Part shown: positions 1-7,189 of the stretch, in pieces | How positions within the stretch are numbered: the stretch's first letter is position 1 | Layout: every line of letters starts with the position of its first letter | From: CAZIMM01 sp964540415 | Lineage (GTDB): Bacteria > Bacillota > Clostridia > Oscillospirales > Acutalibacteraceae | Length of the DNA: 13,217 nt | Direction: 5' to 3' | Assembly (NCBI GenBank): GCA_964540415.1 | Contig: CAZIMM010000059.1 | Location: 1 to 13,217, forward strand | The notes under the pieces: model-generated | Told to the model about the DNA's origin: nothing | Database searches by the model: none | What the model saw: only the letters and a program-made list of their open reading frames with translations | Made by a program: the position numbers and the translations under genes

Positions 1-465
1 AACATCTTTGATTTGAATTGAAAAATCGGTCAGGAATCTCATGTCGCGGTTTGTAATTATTCCGACAAGCTTGCCGTTTTCACATATAGGCACACCGGAA
101 ATGCGGAAGCGGTGCATAAGCTCGTCCGCGTCGGAAACAAGATGCTCGGGAGACAGGAAGAAGGGGTTGGCGATAACGCCGTTCTCCGAACGCTTGACCT
201 TGTCCACCTCGGAAACCTGACTCTCGATGGACATATTCTTGTGAATGACGCCGATGCCGCCCTCGCGCGCAATGGCAATTGCCATTCTTGCCTCGGTGAC
301 GGTGTCCATTGCGGCAGTCATGATGGGCATATTCAGTCTGATTTTATTTGTCAGACGTGTGGAAATGTCGATGTCCTTGGGAAGAACATCCGACTCACCC
401 GGAATGAGCAGAACATCATCAAAGGTGAGCCCCTCTTTTCCGAATTTCATATCGCTGTTAAGCAT
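1..465 (-). CDS. guaB: IMP dehydrogenase, N-terminal part (cut by window edge)
   Basis: Catalyses the NAD-dependent oxidation of IMP to XMP, the committed step of GMP synthesis, in the cytosol. Read on the minus strand from the ATG at 465, 155 codons are visible and the frame runs open through base 1. The N-terminus contains the typical LTFDDVLLIPGESDVLP stretch (about residues 13-29), the barrel strand NMPIMTAAMDTVTEARMAIA, and GGIGVIHKNMS (about 74-84). From about residue 95 the first CBS (Bateman) domain follows, with ISGVPICENGKLVGIITNRD. The catalytic cysteine loop lies outside the window. The start is set by a GGAGG ribosome site at about 473-478 on the minus strand. It is transcribed away from the VTC/CotH operon from the promoter at 514-543. 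The family call is very secure. Confidence 0.97.
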   Translation of the reverse strand, partial: MLNSDMKFGKEGLTFDDVLLIPGESDVLPKDIDISTRLTNKIRLNMPIMTAAMDTVTEARMAIAIAREGGIGVIHKNMSIESQVSEVDKVKRSENGVIANPFFLSPEHLVSDADELMHRFRISGVPICENGKLVGIITNRDMRFLTDFSIQIKDV

Positions 466-513
466 TTGGCAAGCCTCCGTTTCATCTTTTCACGATTTCA
501 ATAAAATTAATTT

Positions 514-543
514 ATTATATCACCCGTGTTTACAAAATGTCAA
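514..543 (-). promoter_or_regulatory. Sigma-A type extended -10 promoter of guaB
   Basis: On the minus strand a perfect -35 (TTGACA, 538-543) and a perfect -10 (TATAAT, 514-519) are separated by 18 bp, with a TG one base before the -10. Transcription should start near 507, giving a leader of only about 40 nt. That is too short to hold a guanine riboswitch. Confidence 0.88.
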
Positions 544-572
544 GTTCTTTGTTAAAAAAGTGACATTTACTT

Positions 573-613
573 TTGAGCAAAAGGTGAATGCTCAACAAAG
601 TTGCAATTCACCT
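573..613. repeat. Overlapping inverted repeats between guaB and the VTC operon
   Basis: TTGAGC (573-578) is mirrored by GCTCAA (590-595). AGGTGAAT (582-589) is mirrored by ATTCACCT (606-613). Both pairs are perfect and they interlock, so only one could fold at a time. They lie 30 bp and more upstream of the guaB -35 element. No T-run follows, so neither looks like a terminator. An operator for either divergent unit is possible but unproven. Confidence 0.5.
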
Positions 614-785
614 CACGCAGAGAAACGGCAACAGCTTAACAATCATACATAATTGAAGTAAATGCCGGAAGAGGAATTCACAGGAATGCAACATTTGTTA
701 ACCGTTTGTTAGAAATACCGTTGCGGTTTCCCAAAAAACGGGAGATAAAATGTGACAAAGTACAAAACGGAAGGGGTGACAAAAA

Positions 786-1460
786 ATGACTTTCCGCCAT
801 GAATACAAACATACGCTGAACATGTGCGATTATCTTGTTCTCCGGCAGCGCCTCAGAGCTGTTCTTCCCCTCGACGAACACACCGGAACAAACGGCGAAT
901 ATCTTATTCGCAGTCTTTACTTCGACAATTACCGCGACAAGGCGCTTCTCGAAAAAATCAACGGAGTCAACGAGCGTGAGAAGTTCCGCATCCGCTGCTA
1001 CAATCTCGATTCCAATCCGATACATCTTGAAAAAAAGACAAAGTTCAACGGGCTGTGCGGCAAGCTTTTCTGCGAGCTGACACGCGATGAAACGGAAAAA
1101 ATCATTGCAGGCGATACGGACTTTCTGACGCAAAGCGGCGATCCGCTGAAAACTGAGCTGGGAGCAAAAATGTGCTATCAGATGCTCAGACCGTCGGTGA
1201 TAGTTGACTATCTGCGCGAGCCGTTTGTTTATCCGGCAGGCAATGTGAGAATAACCATTGACCGCCGGGTGCGCTCGGGACTGAAAAGCACGGACTTCTT
1301 CAACACGGAGCTGCCGACTGTTCCGGCTGACAACTCCGCCGCGCTGCTCGAAGTGAAATATGACGGGTTTATCCCCGATTTTATCCTCGATATCCTGCAG
1401 CTCGGAGGCAGACAGGCGGCCGCGTTCTCAAAATACGCGGCATGCAGAAATTTTGATTAA
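786..1460 (+). CDS. Polyphosphate polymerase (VTC) domain protein
   Basis: Member of the VTC domain family (catalytic tunnel domain of the yeast vacuolar transporter chaperone, which polymerises the gamma-phosphate of ATP into polyphosphate). The 224 residues are essentially one soluble VTC domain with no membrane span. Hallmark basic and acidic tunnel residues appear in order: FRHEYKH (3-9), R42 in IRSLYFDN, R68/R70 in KFRIRCYN, E82-K83-K84, R155 and D159-R160-R161 in VRITIDRRVR, and E189/K191 in LLEVKYDG. The ATG at 786 has a GGAAGGGG ribosome site and places FRHEYKH right at the N-terminus, as usual for bacterial members. It is the first gene of a tight operon with DUF4956 and CotH genes. 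Polymerase activity is inferred; other triphosphate-tunnel chemistry is possible. Confidence 0.88.
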   Translation: MTFRHEYKHTLNMCDYLVLRQRLRAVLPLDEHTGTNGEYLIRSLYFDNYRDKALLEKINGVNEREKFRIRCYNLDSNPIHLEKKTKFNGLCGKLFCELTRDETEKIIAGDTDFLTQSGDPLKTELGAKMCYQMLRPSVIVDYLREPFVYPAGNVRITIDRRVRSGLKSTDFFNTELPTVPADNSAALLEVKYDGFIPDFILDILQLGGRQAAAFSKYAACRNFD

Positions 1461-1495
1461 CAGGCGCAGTGTCGCCCAAAAAGGAGATAAAAGCC

Positions 1496-2167
1496 ATGAC
1501 ATTCCAGGACATATTCAAATCAAACTTCCTCGAAAACATTGAAAGCGTGAACATTCTCGACATGGTGATTGCAGTTGCGCTTTCGTTCGCAATCGGTATG
1601 CTTATTTTCCTCGTTTACAAAAAAACGTTCAGCGGAGTGATGTATTCTTCAAGCTTCGGCGTAACCCTTGTTGCCTTGTGCATGATTTCAACCTTTGTTA
1701 TCCTTGCCGTGACAAGCAACGTCGTGCTTTCGCTGGGCATGGTCGGCGCGCTGTCAATTGTCCGTTTCCGTACGGCAATCAAAGAGCCGCTTGACATCGC
1801 ATTCCTGTTCTGGGCAATCGCCGCGGGCATAGTCCTTGCCGCCGGAATGATACCCCTTGCGGTTTTCGGCTCCGTTGCAATTGCAGTCGTACTGCTGATT
1901 TTTGTCAACAAAAAGACACGCGACAATCCTTATATTGCCGTTATATCCTGCGAGAACGGCGGCAGTGTTCCGCCGGTTGAGGATTTTCTCGGGCAGAATG
2001 TTGCCAAAAAGGTGCTCAAGAGCAAGACTGTTTCAGCCTCGGGCGTGGAGATGAATTACGAGGTAAGGCTCAGGAATGACGACACCGCATTTGTCACCGC
2101 ACTCGCGGGAATACCCGGTGTCAGAAGCGCTGTGCTGGTCAGCTACAACGGCGATTATCTCGGATAA
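1496..2167 (+). CDS. DUF4956 family membrane protein
   Basis: Integral membrane protein of unknown biochemical function. From the ATG at 1496 it has 223 residues. The hydrophobic segments run at about 21-41, 54-73, 76-89 and 100-137, the last long enough for two spans. The signature GMVGALSIVRFRTAIKEPLD (81-100) is conserved in DUF4956 proteins and recalls the glycine/arginine motif of MgtC-like proteins. The soluble C-terminus (about 141-223) looks like a small alpha/beta domain and, by positive-inside reading (KKTR after the last span), should be cytoplasmic. The start is placed at 1496 because AAGGAGATAAAAGCC precedes it. The GTG at 1469 would lie upstream of that ribosome site. It sits 35 bases after the VTC gene and 37 before the CotH gene. 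Its regular pairing with VTC-domain genes suggests a membrane partner of the polymerase; this is inference. Confidence 0.88.
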   Translation: MTFQDIFKSNFLENIESVNILDMVIAVALSFAIGMLIFLVYKKTFSGVMYSSSFGVTLVALCMISTFVILAVTSNVVLSLGMVGALSIVRFRTAIKEPLDIAFLFWAIAAGIVLAAGMIPLAVFGSVAIAVVLLIFVNKKTRDNPYIAVISCENGGSVPPVEDFLGQNVAKKVLKSKTVSASGVEMNYEVRLRNDDTAFVTALAGIPGVRSAVLVSYNGDYLG

Positions 2168-2204
2168 CCCTTTTGGGTACACTCGCACCGGAGGGTGATA
2201 AATT

Positions 2205-4259
2205 ATGATAAAAAACAGGCATATTGATGCTGTTTGCCGTGTTGTTGTCGCAGCTGCGCTGGTGATAACGCTGCTGTTTGTCAACGGCGAAAAGCTGGGG
2301 CTGAACAAAAGCGAAGTCAGCCTCGGCTATGAATCGCGGCTGTTTGACATCTCCCGCGTTCACACTCTTGACATCGTGATGGACGAAAGCAGCTGGGAAG
2401 CCCTGCTCGAAAACGCGGAGGACGAGGAATATTCCGCGTGCACGGCTGTGATTGACGGGGAAAAATACGGCAGCGTCGCAATCCGCGCAAAGGGCAACAC
2501 CTCTCTTTCTAGCGTCAAGAGCTACGGCAACAACAGATACAGCTTCAAGCTGGAGTTCGACCATTACAATTCCGGCGGCAGCTATTACGGTTTGGATAAG
2601 CTCGTGCTCAACAACTGCATTCAGGACAACACATATATGAAAGATTTCCTGACCTATCAGATGATGCTCTCGCAAAATGTCGCCGCGCCTCTGTGCAGCT
2701 TTATATACATCACCGTCAACGGCGAGGACTGGGGACTCTATCTCGGCGTGGAAAGCGTTGAGGACTCGTTCCTCAAACGCAACTATTCCTCGGAGTCGGG
2801 AGACCTCTACAAGCCCGACAGCCTGGGCATGGGAGGCGGCAGGGGAAACGGCAAGGATTTCAACATGGATGACTTTGCCGTCAACACCGAAACATCCGGC
2901 CAGGACACTTCGGAAAACACGGCTCAGCGGCCCGGCGGCTTCCCCGGAATGCCGGGCGATTCTTCCGCACCGCCGGACAGACCGGCAAACGCTCCCGACG
3001 GCATGACCGGCGCGAGCGAAAGCTCAACGGAAGCTTCGGACGGCTCGGCAGACACCTCAAACGGTATCCCCTCACGCGGCCAATTTGCACCGGGCAACTT
3101 CGGCGGAGGCATGGGCGGCGGTATCGGTTCGGGTGACGTGTCACTCATATATTCCGATGACGATTATGACAGCTATTCAAACATCTTCAGCTCGGCAAAA
3201 ACCGCTGTCACCGACGCGGACAGTGACAGACTCATTGCTTCCCTCAGGCAGCTCAACGAGAATGAAAACATCGCGCAGGTTGTGGACGTTGAGAGCGTCA
3301 TCAATTATTTTGCGGTGCACAATTTCGTCGTCAACTTCGACAGCTACACCGGCTCGATGATTCACAATTATTATCTCTATGAAGACGGCGGCGTTATGAG
3401 CATGATTCCGTGGGACTACAACCTTGCCTTCGGCACGTTCTCGGCAGGCGGCTCGTCGGACGCTTCCTCTGCGGTCAATTATCCGATTGACACTCCCGTC
3501 TCTGGAGGGGAAGTTTCCTCCCGCCCGATGCTGGCATGGATTTTTGAAAGCGATGAATATACACAGGCTTACCATGACGCATTGTCCGGTTTTATTGAGC
3601 AATTCTTCACCGGCGGAGAATTCGAGCGGCTGTTCGACTCAACCGTTGCGCTCATTTCACCCTATGTTGAAAAAGACCCGACCGCGTTCTGCGAATATGA
3701 GGAGTTCACAGCGGGCTGCGACACGCTCAAACAGTTCTGCCTGCTTCGTGCAAGCAGCGTTGAGGGTCAGCTCAACGGAACAATCCCATCGGATTCACAG
3801 AGCCGTTCAGAGGATTCGGCGGCTCTGATTGACGCCTCGTCAATCAATCTTTCCGATATGGGCAGCATGGGCGGCGACAAAATGCAGCGTGATGAAAACA
3901 ACAGTACCCCGGGCGACAGCACAGAAACGCCGTCAGCGCCTTCGGGCAGCAGCGGAGAAACGCCGTCAGCACCTTCGGGCGACAGCGGGGAAATGCCGTC
4001 CGCGCCTTCGGGCAACAGCGGGGAAATGCCGTCAGTGCCTTCGGGCAGCAGCGGAGTAATGCCGTCAAATCCCTTCGGTGACAGAGGTACGGACACGCAG
4101 GGCGGAAATACCTCCGCCGCCTCTCAAACCGACAACCGGGCATCCTCCCTGCCTGCAATCTGCGTCAGCGCGGTAATGCTCGCGGCAGGTCTTCTGTTCG
4201 CGACTTTATATAAAAAGCGGCGCACACATTGCAGAAAAGTCAATAAAGAGTTAAAATGA
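2205..4259 (+). CDS. Membrane-anchored CotH kinase-family protein
   Basis: CotH proteins are atypical Ser/Thr kinases, known from Bacillus spore coats where CotH phosphorylates CotB and CotG. In this 684-residue protein an N-terminal span (about 9-27, preceded by K3, R5 and R12) and a C-terminal span (about 649-667, followed by KKRR) place the bulk of the protein outside the membrane. The kinase core starts near residue 48 (HTLDIVMDESSWEALLEN). It continues through IRAKGNTSL and SYGNNRYSFKLEFD, and ends with D379 in NFVVNFDSY and D404 in MIPWDYNLAFG, the likely catalytic and metal-binding aspartates. A Gly/Pro/Ser-rich insertion interrupts the core at about 205-310. A tandem-repeat stalk (574-628) precedes the last span. 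GGAGGGTGATAAATT sets the start. It is last in the VTC-DUF4956-CotH operon. The substrate is unknown. Confidence 0.9.
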   Translation: MIKNRHIDAVCRVVVAAALVITLLFVNGEKLGLNKSEVSLGYESRLFDISRVHTLDIVMDESSWEALLENAEDEEYSACTAVIDGEKYGSVAIRAKGNTSLSSVKSYGNNRYSFKLEFDHYNSGGSYYGLDKLVLNNCIQDNTYMKDFLTYQMMLSQNVAAPLCSFIYITVNGEDWGLYLGVESVEDSFLKRNYSSESGDLYKPDSLGMGGGRGNGKDFNMDDFAVNTETSGQDTSENTAQRPGGFPGMPGDSSAPPDRPANAPDGMTGASESSTEASDGSADTSNGIPSRGQFAPGNFGGGMGGGIGSGDVSLIYSDDDYDSYSNIFSSAKTAVTDADSDRLIASLRQLNENENIAQVVDVESVINYFAVHNFVVNFDSYTGSMIHNYYLYEDGGVMSMIPWDYNLAFGTFSAGGSSDASSAVNYPIDTPVSGGEVSSRPMLAWIFESDEYTQAYHDALSGFIEQFFTGGEFERLFDSTVALISPYVEKDPTAFCEYEEFTAGCDTLKQFCLLRASSVEGQLNGTIPSDSQSRSEDSAALIDASSINLSDMGSMGGDKMQRDENNSTPGDSTETPSAPSGSSGETPSAPSGDSGEMPSAPSGNSGEMPSVPSGSSGVMPSNPFGDRGTDTQGGNTSAASQTDNRASSLPAICVSAVMLAAGLLFATLYKKRRTHCRKVNKELK
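3924..4088 (+). repeat. 33-bp tandem repeat, five copies, within the CotH-family gene
   Basis: Five in-frame 33-bp units encode 11-residue repeats of the form (E/V)(T/M)PS(A/V/N)P(S/F)G(S/D/N)(S/R)G. The first four are very similar; the fifth (VMPSNPFGDRG) has diverged. The Pro/Ser/Gly content suggests a flexible wall-spanning stalk just before the C-terminal membrane span. Copy number could vary by slippage. Confidence 0.93.
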
Positions 4260-4290
4260 GGCAACACACAGTATAATTTCCTTATTTTGC

Positions 4291-4319
4291 TTGACCAAAT
4301 CCGATTTTGCGTGTACAAT
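4291..4319 (+). promoter_or_regulatory. Sigma-A type promoter of the sigma/WG-SH3 gene
   Basis: TTGACC (4291-4296) and TACAAT (4314-4319) are separated by exactly 17 bp. Transcription should start near 4326, leaving a leader of about 78 nt before the ATG at 4404. The elements sit inside a 9-bp dyad (4297-4335). A second TATAAT at 4375-4380 lacks a recognisable -35. Confidence 0.8.
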
Positions 4320-4335
4320 ATGCATTATCGGATTT
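4297..4335. promoter_or_regulatory. Operator-like dyad overlapping the promoter
   Basis: AAATCCGAT (4297-4305) is perfectly mirrored by ATCGGATTT (4327-4335). The arm centres are 30 bp apart, about three helical turns, and the dyad is centred on 4316 inside the -10 box. One arm starts directly after the -35 and the other covers the expected transcription start, as expected for a repressor site. A weak terminator hairpin for the upstream operon (a T-rich stretch follows) is the alternative, but the 21-nt loop and AT-rich stem argue against it. Confidence 0.5.
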
Positions 4336-4403
4336 TATTTTTGCTCGTGCCCGTTACGGTACGTGCGCTTCTACTATAATTTTCAAAAAGGATGTGGCAC
4401 ACG

Positions 4404-6452
4404 ATGGGTAATTCCTTTATCGAGGTCGTTCAGGCGGCGCAACAGGGGGACAGGGACTCTTTTGCAACCCTCTATTCAAAAACATTCAGACATACTTTCT
4501 TTCTGACAGCAAAGCTCATCGGCAACCCCAAGGCGGCTATGGGGCTTGTCGAGACTACATATTATGAGGTCTTTTCGGACATCAAAACATTGCGCGACCC
4601 GTCCGTTTTTCCCTCATGGCTGACCAAAACGGCATCTTCAAACTGCCGTGAGTATCTTGCATACAATTCCTCCGCTCTGTTCAGAAACGATGACGCGCTC
4701 ACCGCGGATGTCAGCGGCGAGGAGGCCGCGGAGCCGTTCATCCCCTCGGACTGGGTGGACAAGCTCGGCTCACGCTCGGCTGTTATATCTGTGATTGACA
4801 GATTGAGCGAGCCCCAGCGTACCGCGACTTATCTGAGATATTATTATGAAATGAATCCCGCACAGATAGCCTCATATTTCAGCTGCTCCCAGAACACCGT
4901 GCTGTTCCGCCTCAACGAGGCAAGGCTTAATATCGCCGAGGAGCTTGACTCCGGTGAAGGCGAGGGCGACCCCAGAGTGCTCACGGCGCTTCTTCGCAAG
5001 GCGGTTGCCGATTCCGCGATTGACCGCGACGCCTTTGAAGCAACGTTTGAACGCATAATGGCGAAGCTTTCTCCCAACAGCGAGCAGAATTACGAGGAAA
5101 TCGAACCGTCGAGGCAGCCTGCCCAGCAGCAGACCTCCTCCGCCCAGAACACCGCCGCGCGTCAGCCGGTAAGCACCGCCAAGGTAAAATACAATCCTCA
5201 GCCGTCCTCCGTCGGCAAAGGCGGAGTGCTCGCCTCAAGAACAAATATTATTCTTGCGGTTGTGCTGCTGCTGCTCGTTGCCATTGCCATCCCGGCAACG
5301 GTTTTCGGCGTGAAGTCAATCAAAAACCGCAATAACGGCGGCACAACACCCGTCGGCGGCTCATCCACTGCGGATGTTACATACAATTTCAGCACTGCAG
5401 GATTTGAAACCGTTACAGACGTTCAATACATCGGCGAGGGCTTCGCCGTTTTCACCGACAGCACATCCGGCCTGAAGGGCCTGATGAACCTCAAGGGCGA
5501 CATCCTTGTCAAAGCCGAGTTTAAGGACATTTCAATGTGCAGCTACGGCTGGCAGACAACACATATTTACGCTTATCAGACAAACGAGATGAGCGGCTAT
5601 GAAATCGACAAGCAGACATATGAGCTCAAGCAGATTCTCTACCACACCCACAACACCGAGCCGACTCCTTTCTGGAACAGCTCCCGCAAATCGCTTGTAT
5701 CCTCCGGCGAAGCCGGTGAGGTTGCTTATTCCGCCGCGGATCTCGGGCTTTCAACAGGGCTCTACGCCGTTGCCGATTCAGCCTCCGAAACAGCCTCCTG
5801 GGGTTATGTCAACGAAAAAGGCGAACTGATGATTGACACCGAATATCAGAAGGCGCTCGGATTTGCCGACTCGCTGGGTGCTGTTGAAAAGGACGGCAAA
5901 TGGGGCTATATCGACATGAACGGCAAACGCGTGATTCCGTTTGATTACACCGCTGTCGGAACAGACGGAGCCTATCCGTTCAACCAGGGCTACGCGCCGG
6001 TTAAGACTGAGAATGTCATGGGCATTATCAACAAGTCAAACAAAACGGTTGCTCCCTTTGAGTTTGAAAACATTATGCCCGGAAGCGACGGAATCTTCAT
6101 TGCCAAAAAGAACGGCACATGGGGCACAATCGTCATTGCACAGCTTGAAAGCAGTGCGACAGAGCCGCACTTCACCGGAGAGCCTTCATCGCTGCAGGTC
6201 AAATACATCGTCGCAACCGAGAATGACCCGCTCAATATGCGCGGAACAGCCGACCAGGATGCCGATTCAATCGGCAAAATCCCGAAGGGCACTATCCTCA
6301 CAGTTGAAAAGACCAGTGAAAACTGGGGCTATGTCACATACAACGGCGTCTCCGGCTGGGTCAATATGAATTACCTCAGCACAAACATCACCGGTGCGCA
6401 AACCACCGCCGCCGACACTGCTGCTGCCGAAACTACTGTTGCCGCTCAATAA
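4404..6452 (+). CDS. Transmembrane sigma factor-like protein with extracytoplasmic WG repeats and SH3 domain
   Basis: The 682-residue protein combines an ECF-type sigma factor with an extracytoplasmic sensor-like region. Residues about 5-90 resemble sigma region 2 (FATLYSKTFRHTFFLTAKLIG, then FPSWLTKTASSNCREYL). Residues 124-182 are a good region 4 with a helix-turn-helix (LSEPQRTATYLRYYYEMN, IASYFSCSQNTVLFRLNEAR). A Gln/Ser-rich linker (183-279) leads to one membrane span (280-303). Outside, WG-type repeats are seen around G356 (degenerate), W466, W500, M539 and W573. A bacterial SH3 domain covers about 600-659 (PLNMRGTADQDADSIG, SGWVNMNYLS), followed by a Thr/Ala-rich tail. The start is ATG 4404 because AAGGA (4388-4392) overlaps the alternative ATG at 4392. 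The DNA-melting part of region 2 is degenerate, so it may regulate rather than act as a true sigma. It probably leads a unit with the next two genes. Confidence 0.85.
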   Translation: MGNSFIEVVQAAQQGDRDSFATLYSKTFRHTFFLTAKLIGNPKAAMGLVETTYYEVFSDIKTLRDPSVFPSWLTKTASSNCREYLAYNSSALFRNDDALTADVSGEEAAEPFIPSDWVDKLGSRSAVISVIDRLSEPQRTATYLRYYYEMNPAQIASYFSCSQNTVLFRLNEARLNIAEELDSGEGEGDPRVLTALLRKAVADSAIDRDAFEATFERIMAKLSPNSEQNYEEIEPSRQPAQQQTSSAQNTAARQPVSTAKVKYNPQPSSVGKGGVLASRTNIILAVVLLLLVAIAIPATVFGVKSIKNRNNGGTTPVGGSSTADVTYNFSTAGFETVTDVQYIGEGFAVFTDSTSGLKGLMNLKGDILVKAEFKDISMCSYGWQTTHIYAYQTNEMSGYEIDKQTYELKQILYHTHNTEPTPFWNSSRKSLVSSGEAGEVAYSAADLGLSTGLYAVADSASETASWGYVNEKGELMIDTEYQKALGFADSLGAVEKDGKWGYIDMNGKRVIPFDYTAVGTDGAYPFNQGYAPVKTENVMGIINKSNKTVAPFEFENIMPGSDGIFIAKKNGTWGTIVIAQLESSATEPHFTGEPSSLQVKYIVATENDPLNMRGTADQDADSIGKIPKGTILTVEKTSENWGYVTYNGVSGWVNMNYLSTNITGAQTTAADTAAAETTVAAQ

Positions 6453-6481
6453 AAAGCCGAGTTTGAAGGGGTGCGGATTCT

Positions 6482-7189
6482 ATGAAAAACAGCATTGCAC
6501 TGGGTGTTGTTATTGCCGACATTTGTGAGTATGAGCCTTTTCAGAAATACGCCGCGGAGCACGGCGGCACGGCCGGAATGATTTTCGGCTGCCCGACGGT
6601 TGAGTTCAGCCTCTTTGACGGTGAGATAACCGTCACCTGTGCAAAGGCGGGCCTCGGCAAGGTCAACGCCGCCATGGCAACCGCCGCCCTGATTTCGGAG
6701 TGCGGAGCAGACATGATTTTCAACTCCGGGCTGTCCGGCGCAATTTGCGGTGTGCACAGGGGCGAATACGTTTGCGGAACATCCTATGTTGAATGCGATT
6801 TTGACTTGACCGTTCTCGGCTATGCGCCGGGAGAAAAACCGGGGCAGGCCTATGTATTTTACGGTGACGAAAATCTGATTGCCCTTGCCGATTCAATCGG
6901 AATTCCGGGCTGTCCGTTCGGGAGCGGGGATTTCTTCCTCACTCTCGACGAAAAAAAGAAAGAATATTATCACGACTTCGGAGTGTGTGCGTTCGACATG
7001 GAATCCGCGGCAATCGCCAGTGTCTGCTACAAAACAGATATTCCGTTTTTGAGCATTCGCAAGATTTCGGACGATTCCGAAGATTCGGAGGTGTCGGATT
7101 ACCGCGAAATGAATGAGCTGTGCGAGGCGGATCTGCTGCACACTCTGCTGCGGCTGTTCGGGTTGCTGATAAAAGACGACTATGAATAA
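6482..7189 (+). CDS. MTA/SAH nucleosidase-like phosphorylase-superfamily enzyme
   Basis: A 235-residue cytosolic enzyme of the purine nucleoside phosphorylase/uridine phosphorylase superfamily, closest in motifs to 5'-methylthioadenosine/S-adenosylhomocysteine nucleosidase. These enzymes hydrolyse the N-glycosidic bond of MTA, SAH and 5'-deoxyadenosine. Visible motifs are the glycine-rich AGLGKVNAA, FNSGLSGAI (where typical enzymes have NTGSAGG), GDFFLT, FDMESAAIASVC with M173-E174, and the general-acid aspartate D197 in RKISDDSE. E16 lies where the catalytic glutamate E12 of the E. coli enzyme would align. The start has an AAGGGGTG ribosome site. It overlaps the following radical SAM gene by 8 bases, indicating coupled translation. 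Substrate specificity is not certain: the variant FNSGLSGAI loop and the CEYEPF segment differ from standard MTAN. Confidence 0.82.
   Translation: MKNSIALGVVIADICEYEPFQKYAAEHGGTAGMIFGCPTVEFSLFDGEITVTCAKAGLGKVNAAMATAALISECGADMIFNSGLSGAICGVHRGEYVCGTSYVECDFDLTVLGYAPGEKPGQAYVFYGDENLIALADSIGIPGCPFGSGDFFLTLDEKKKEYYHDFGVCAFDMESAAIASVCYKTDIPFLSIRKISDDSEDSEVSDYREMNELCEADLLHTLLRLFGLLIKDDYE

Larger units (their letters stand above)
466..785. other. Divergent intergenic region between guaB and the VTC gene
   Basis: This stretch of 320 bases holds the guaB promoter (514-543, minus) and, upstream of it, overlapping dyads at 573-613. I see no plausible gene and no RNA gene. A convincing vegetative promoter for the plus-strand operon is not visible. 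A CATAAT at 648-653 lacks a good -35 at the right distance. The ribosome site GGAAGGGG sits just before the ATG at 786. Confidence 0.6.

Noticed and set aside
466..507. Guanine riboswitch in the guaB leader.
   Set aside because: The promoter leaves only about 40 nt of leader, too short for a purine riboswitch.
678..1133. Long open frame antisense to the VTC gene.
   Set aside because: It is a shadow of the real gene: no ribosome site and no recognisable protein motif, while the plus-strand frame has clear family motifs.
1469..1495. Alternative GTG start of the DUF4956 gene.
   Set aside because: The ribosome site AAGGAGAT lies after it and correctly precedes the ATG at 1496.
3924..4088. Regular 33-bp repeats as a CRISPR array.
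   Set aside because: Units are contiguous, in frame and without spacers; they encode a protein repeat.
4375..4380. TATAAT close to the sigma/WG-SH3 start as the main promoter.
   Set aside because: No -35 at 16-18 bp and it would start transcription on the ribosome site. TTGACC/TACAAT at 4291-4319 is much better.
4392..4403. Alternative ATG start of the sigma/WG-SH3 gene.
   Set aside because: It overlaps the AAGGA ribosome site at 4388-4392; the ATG at 4404 is better placed.
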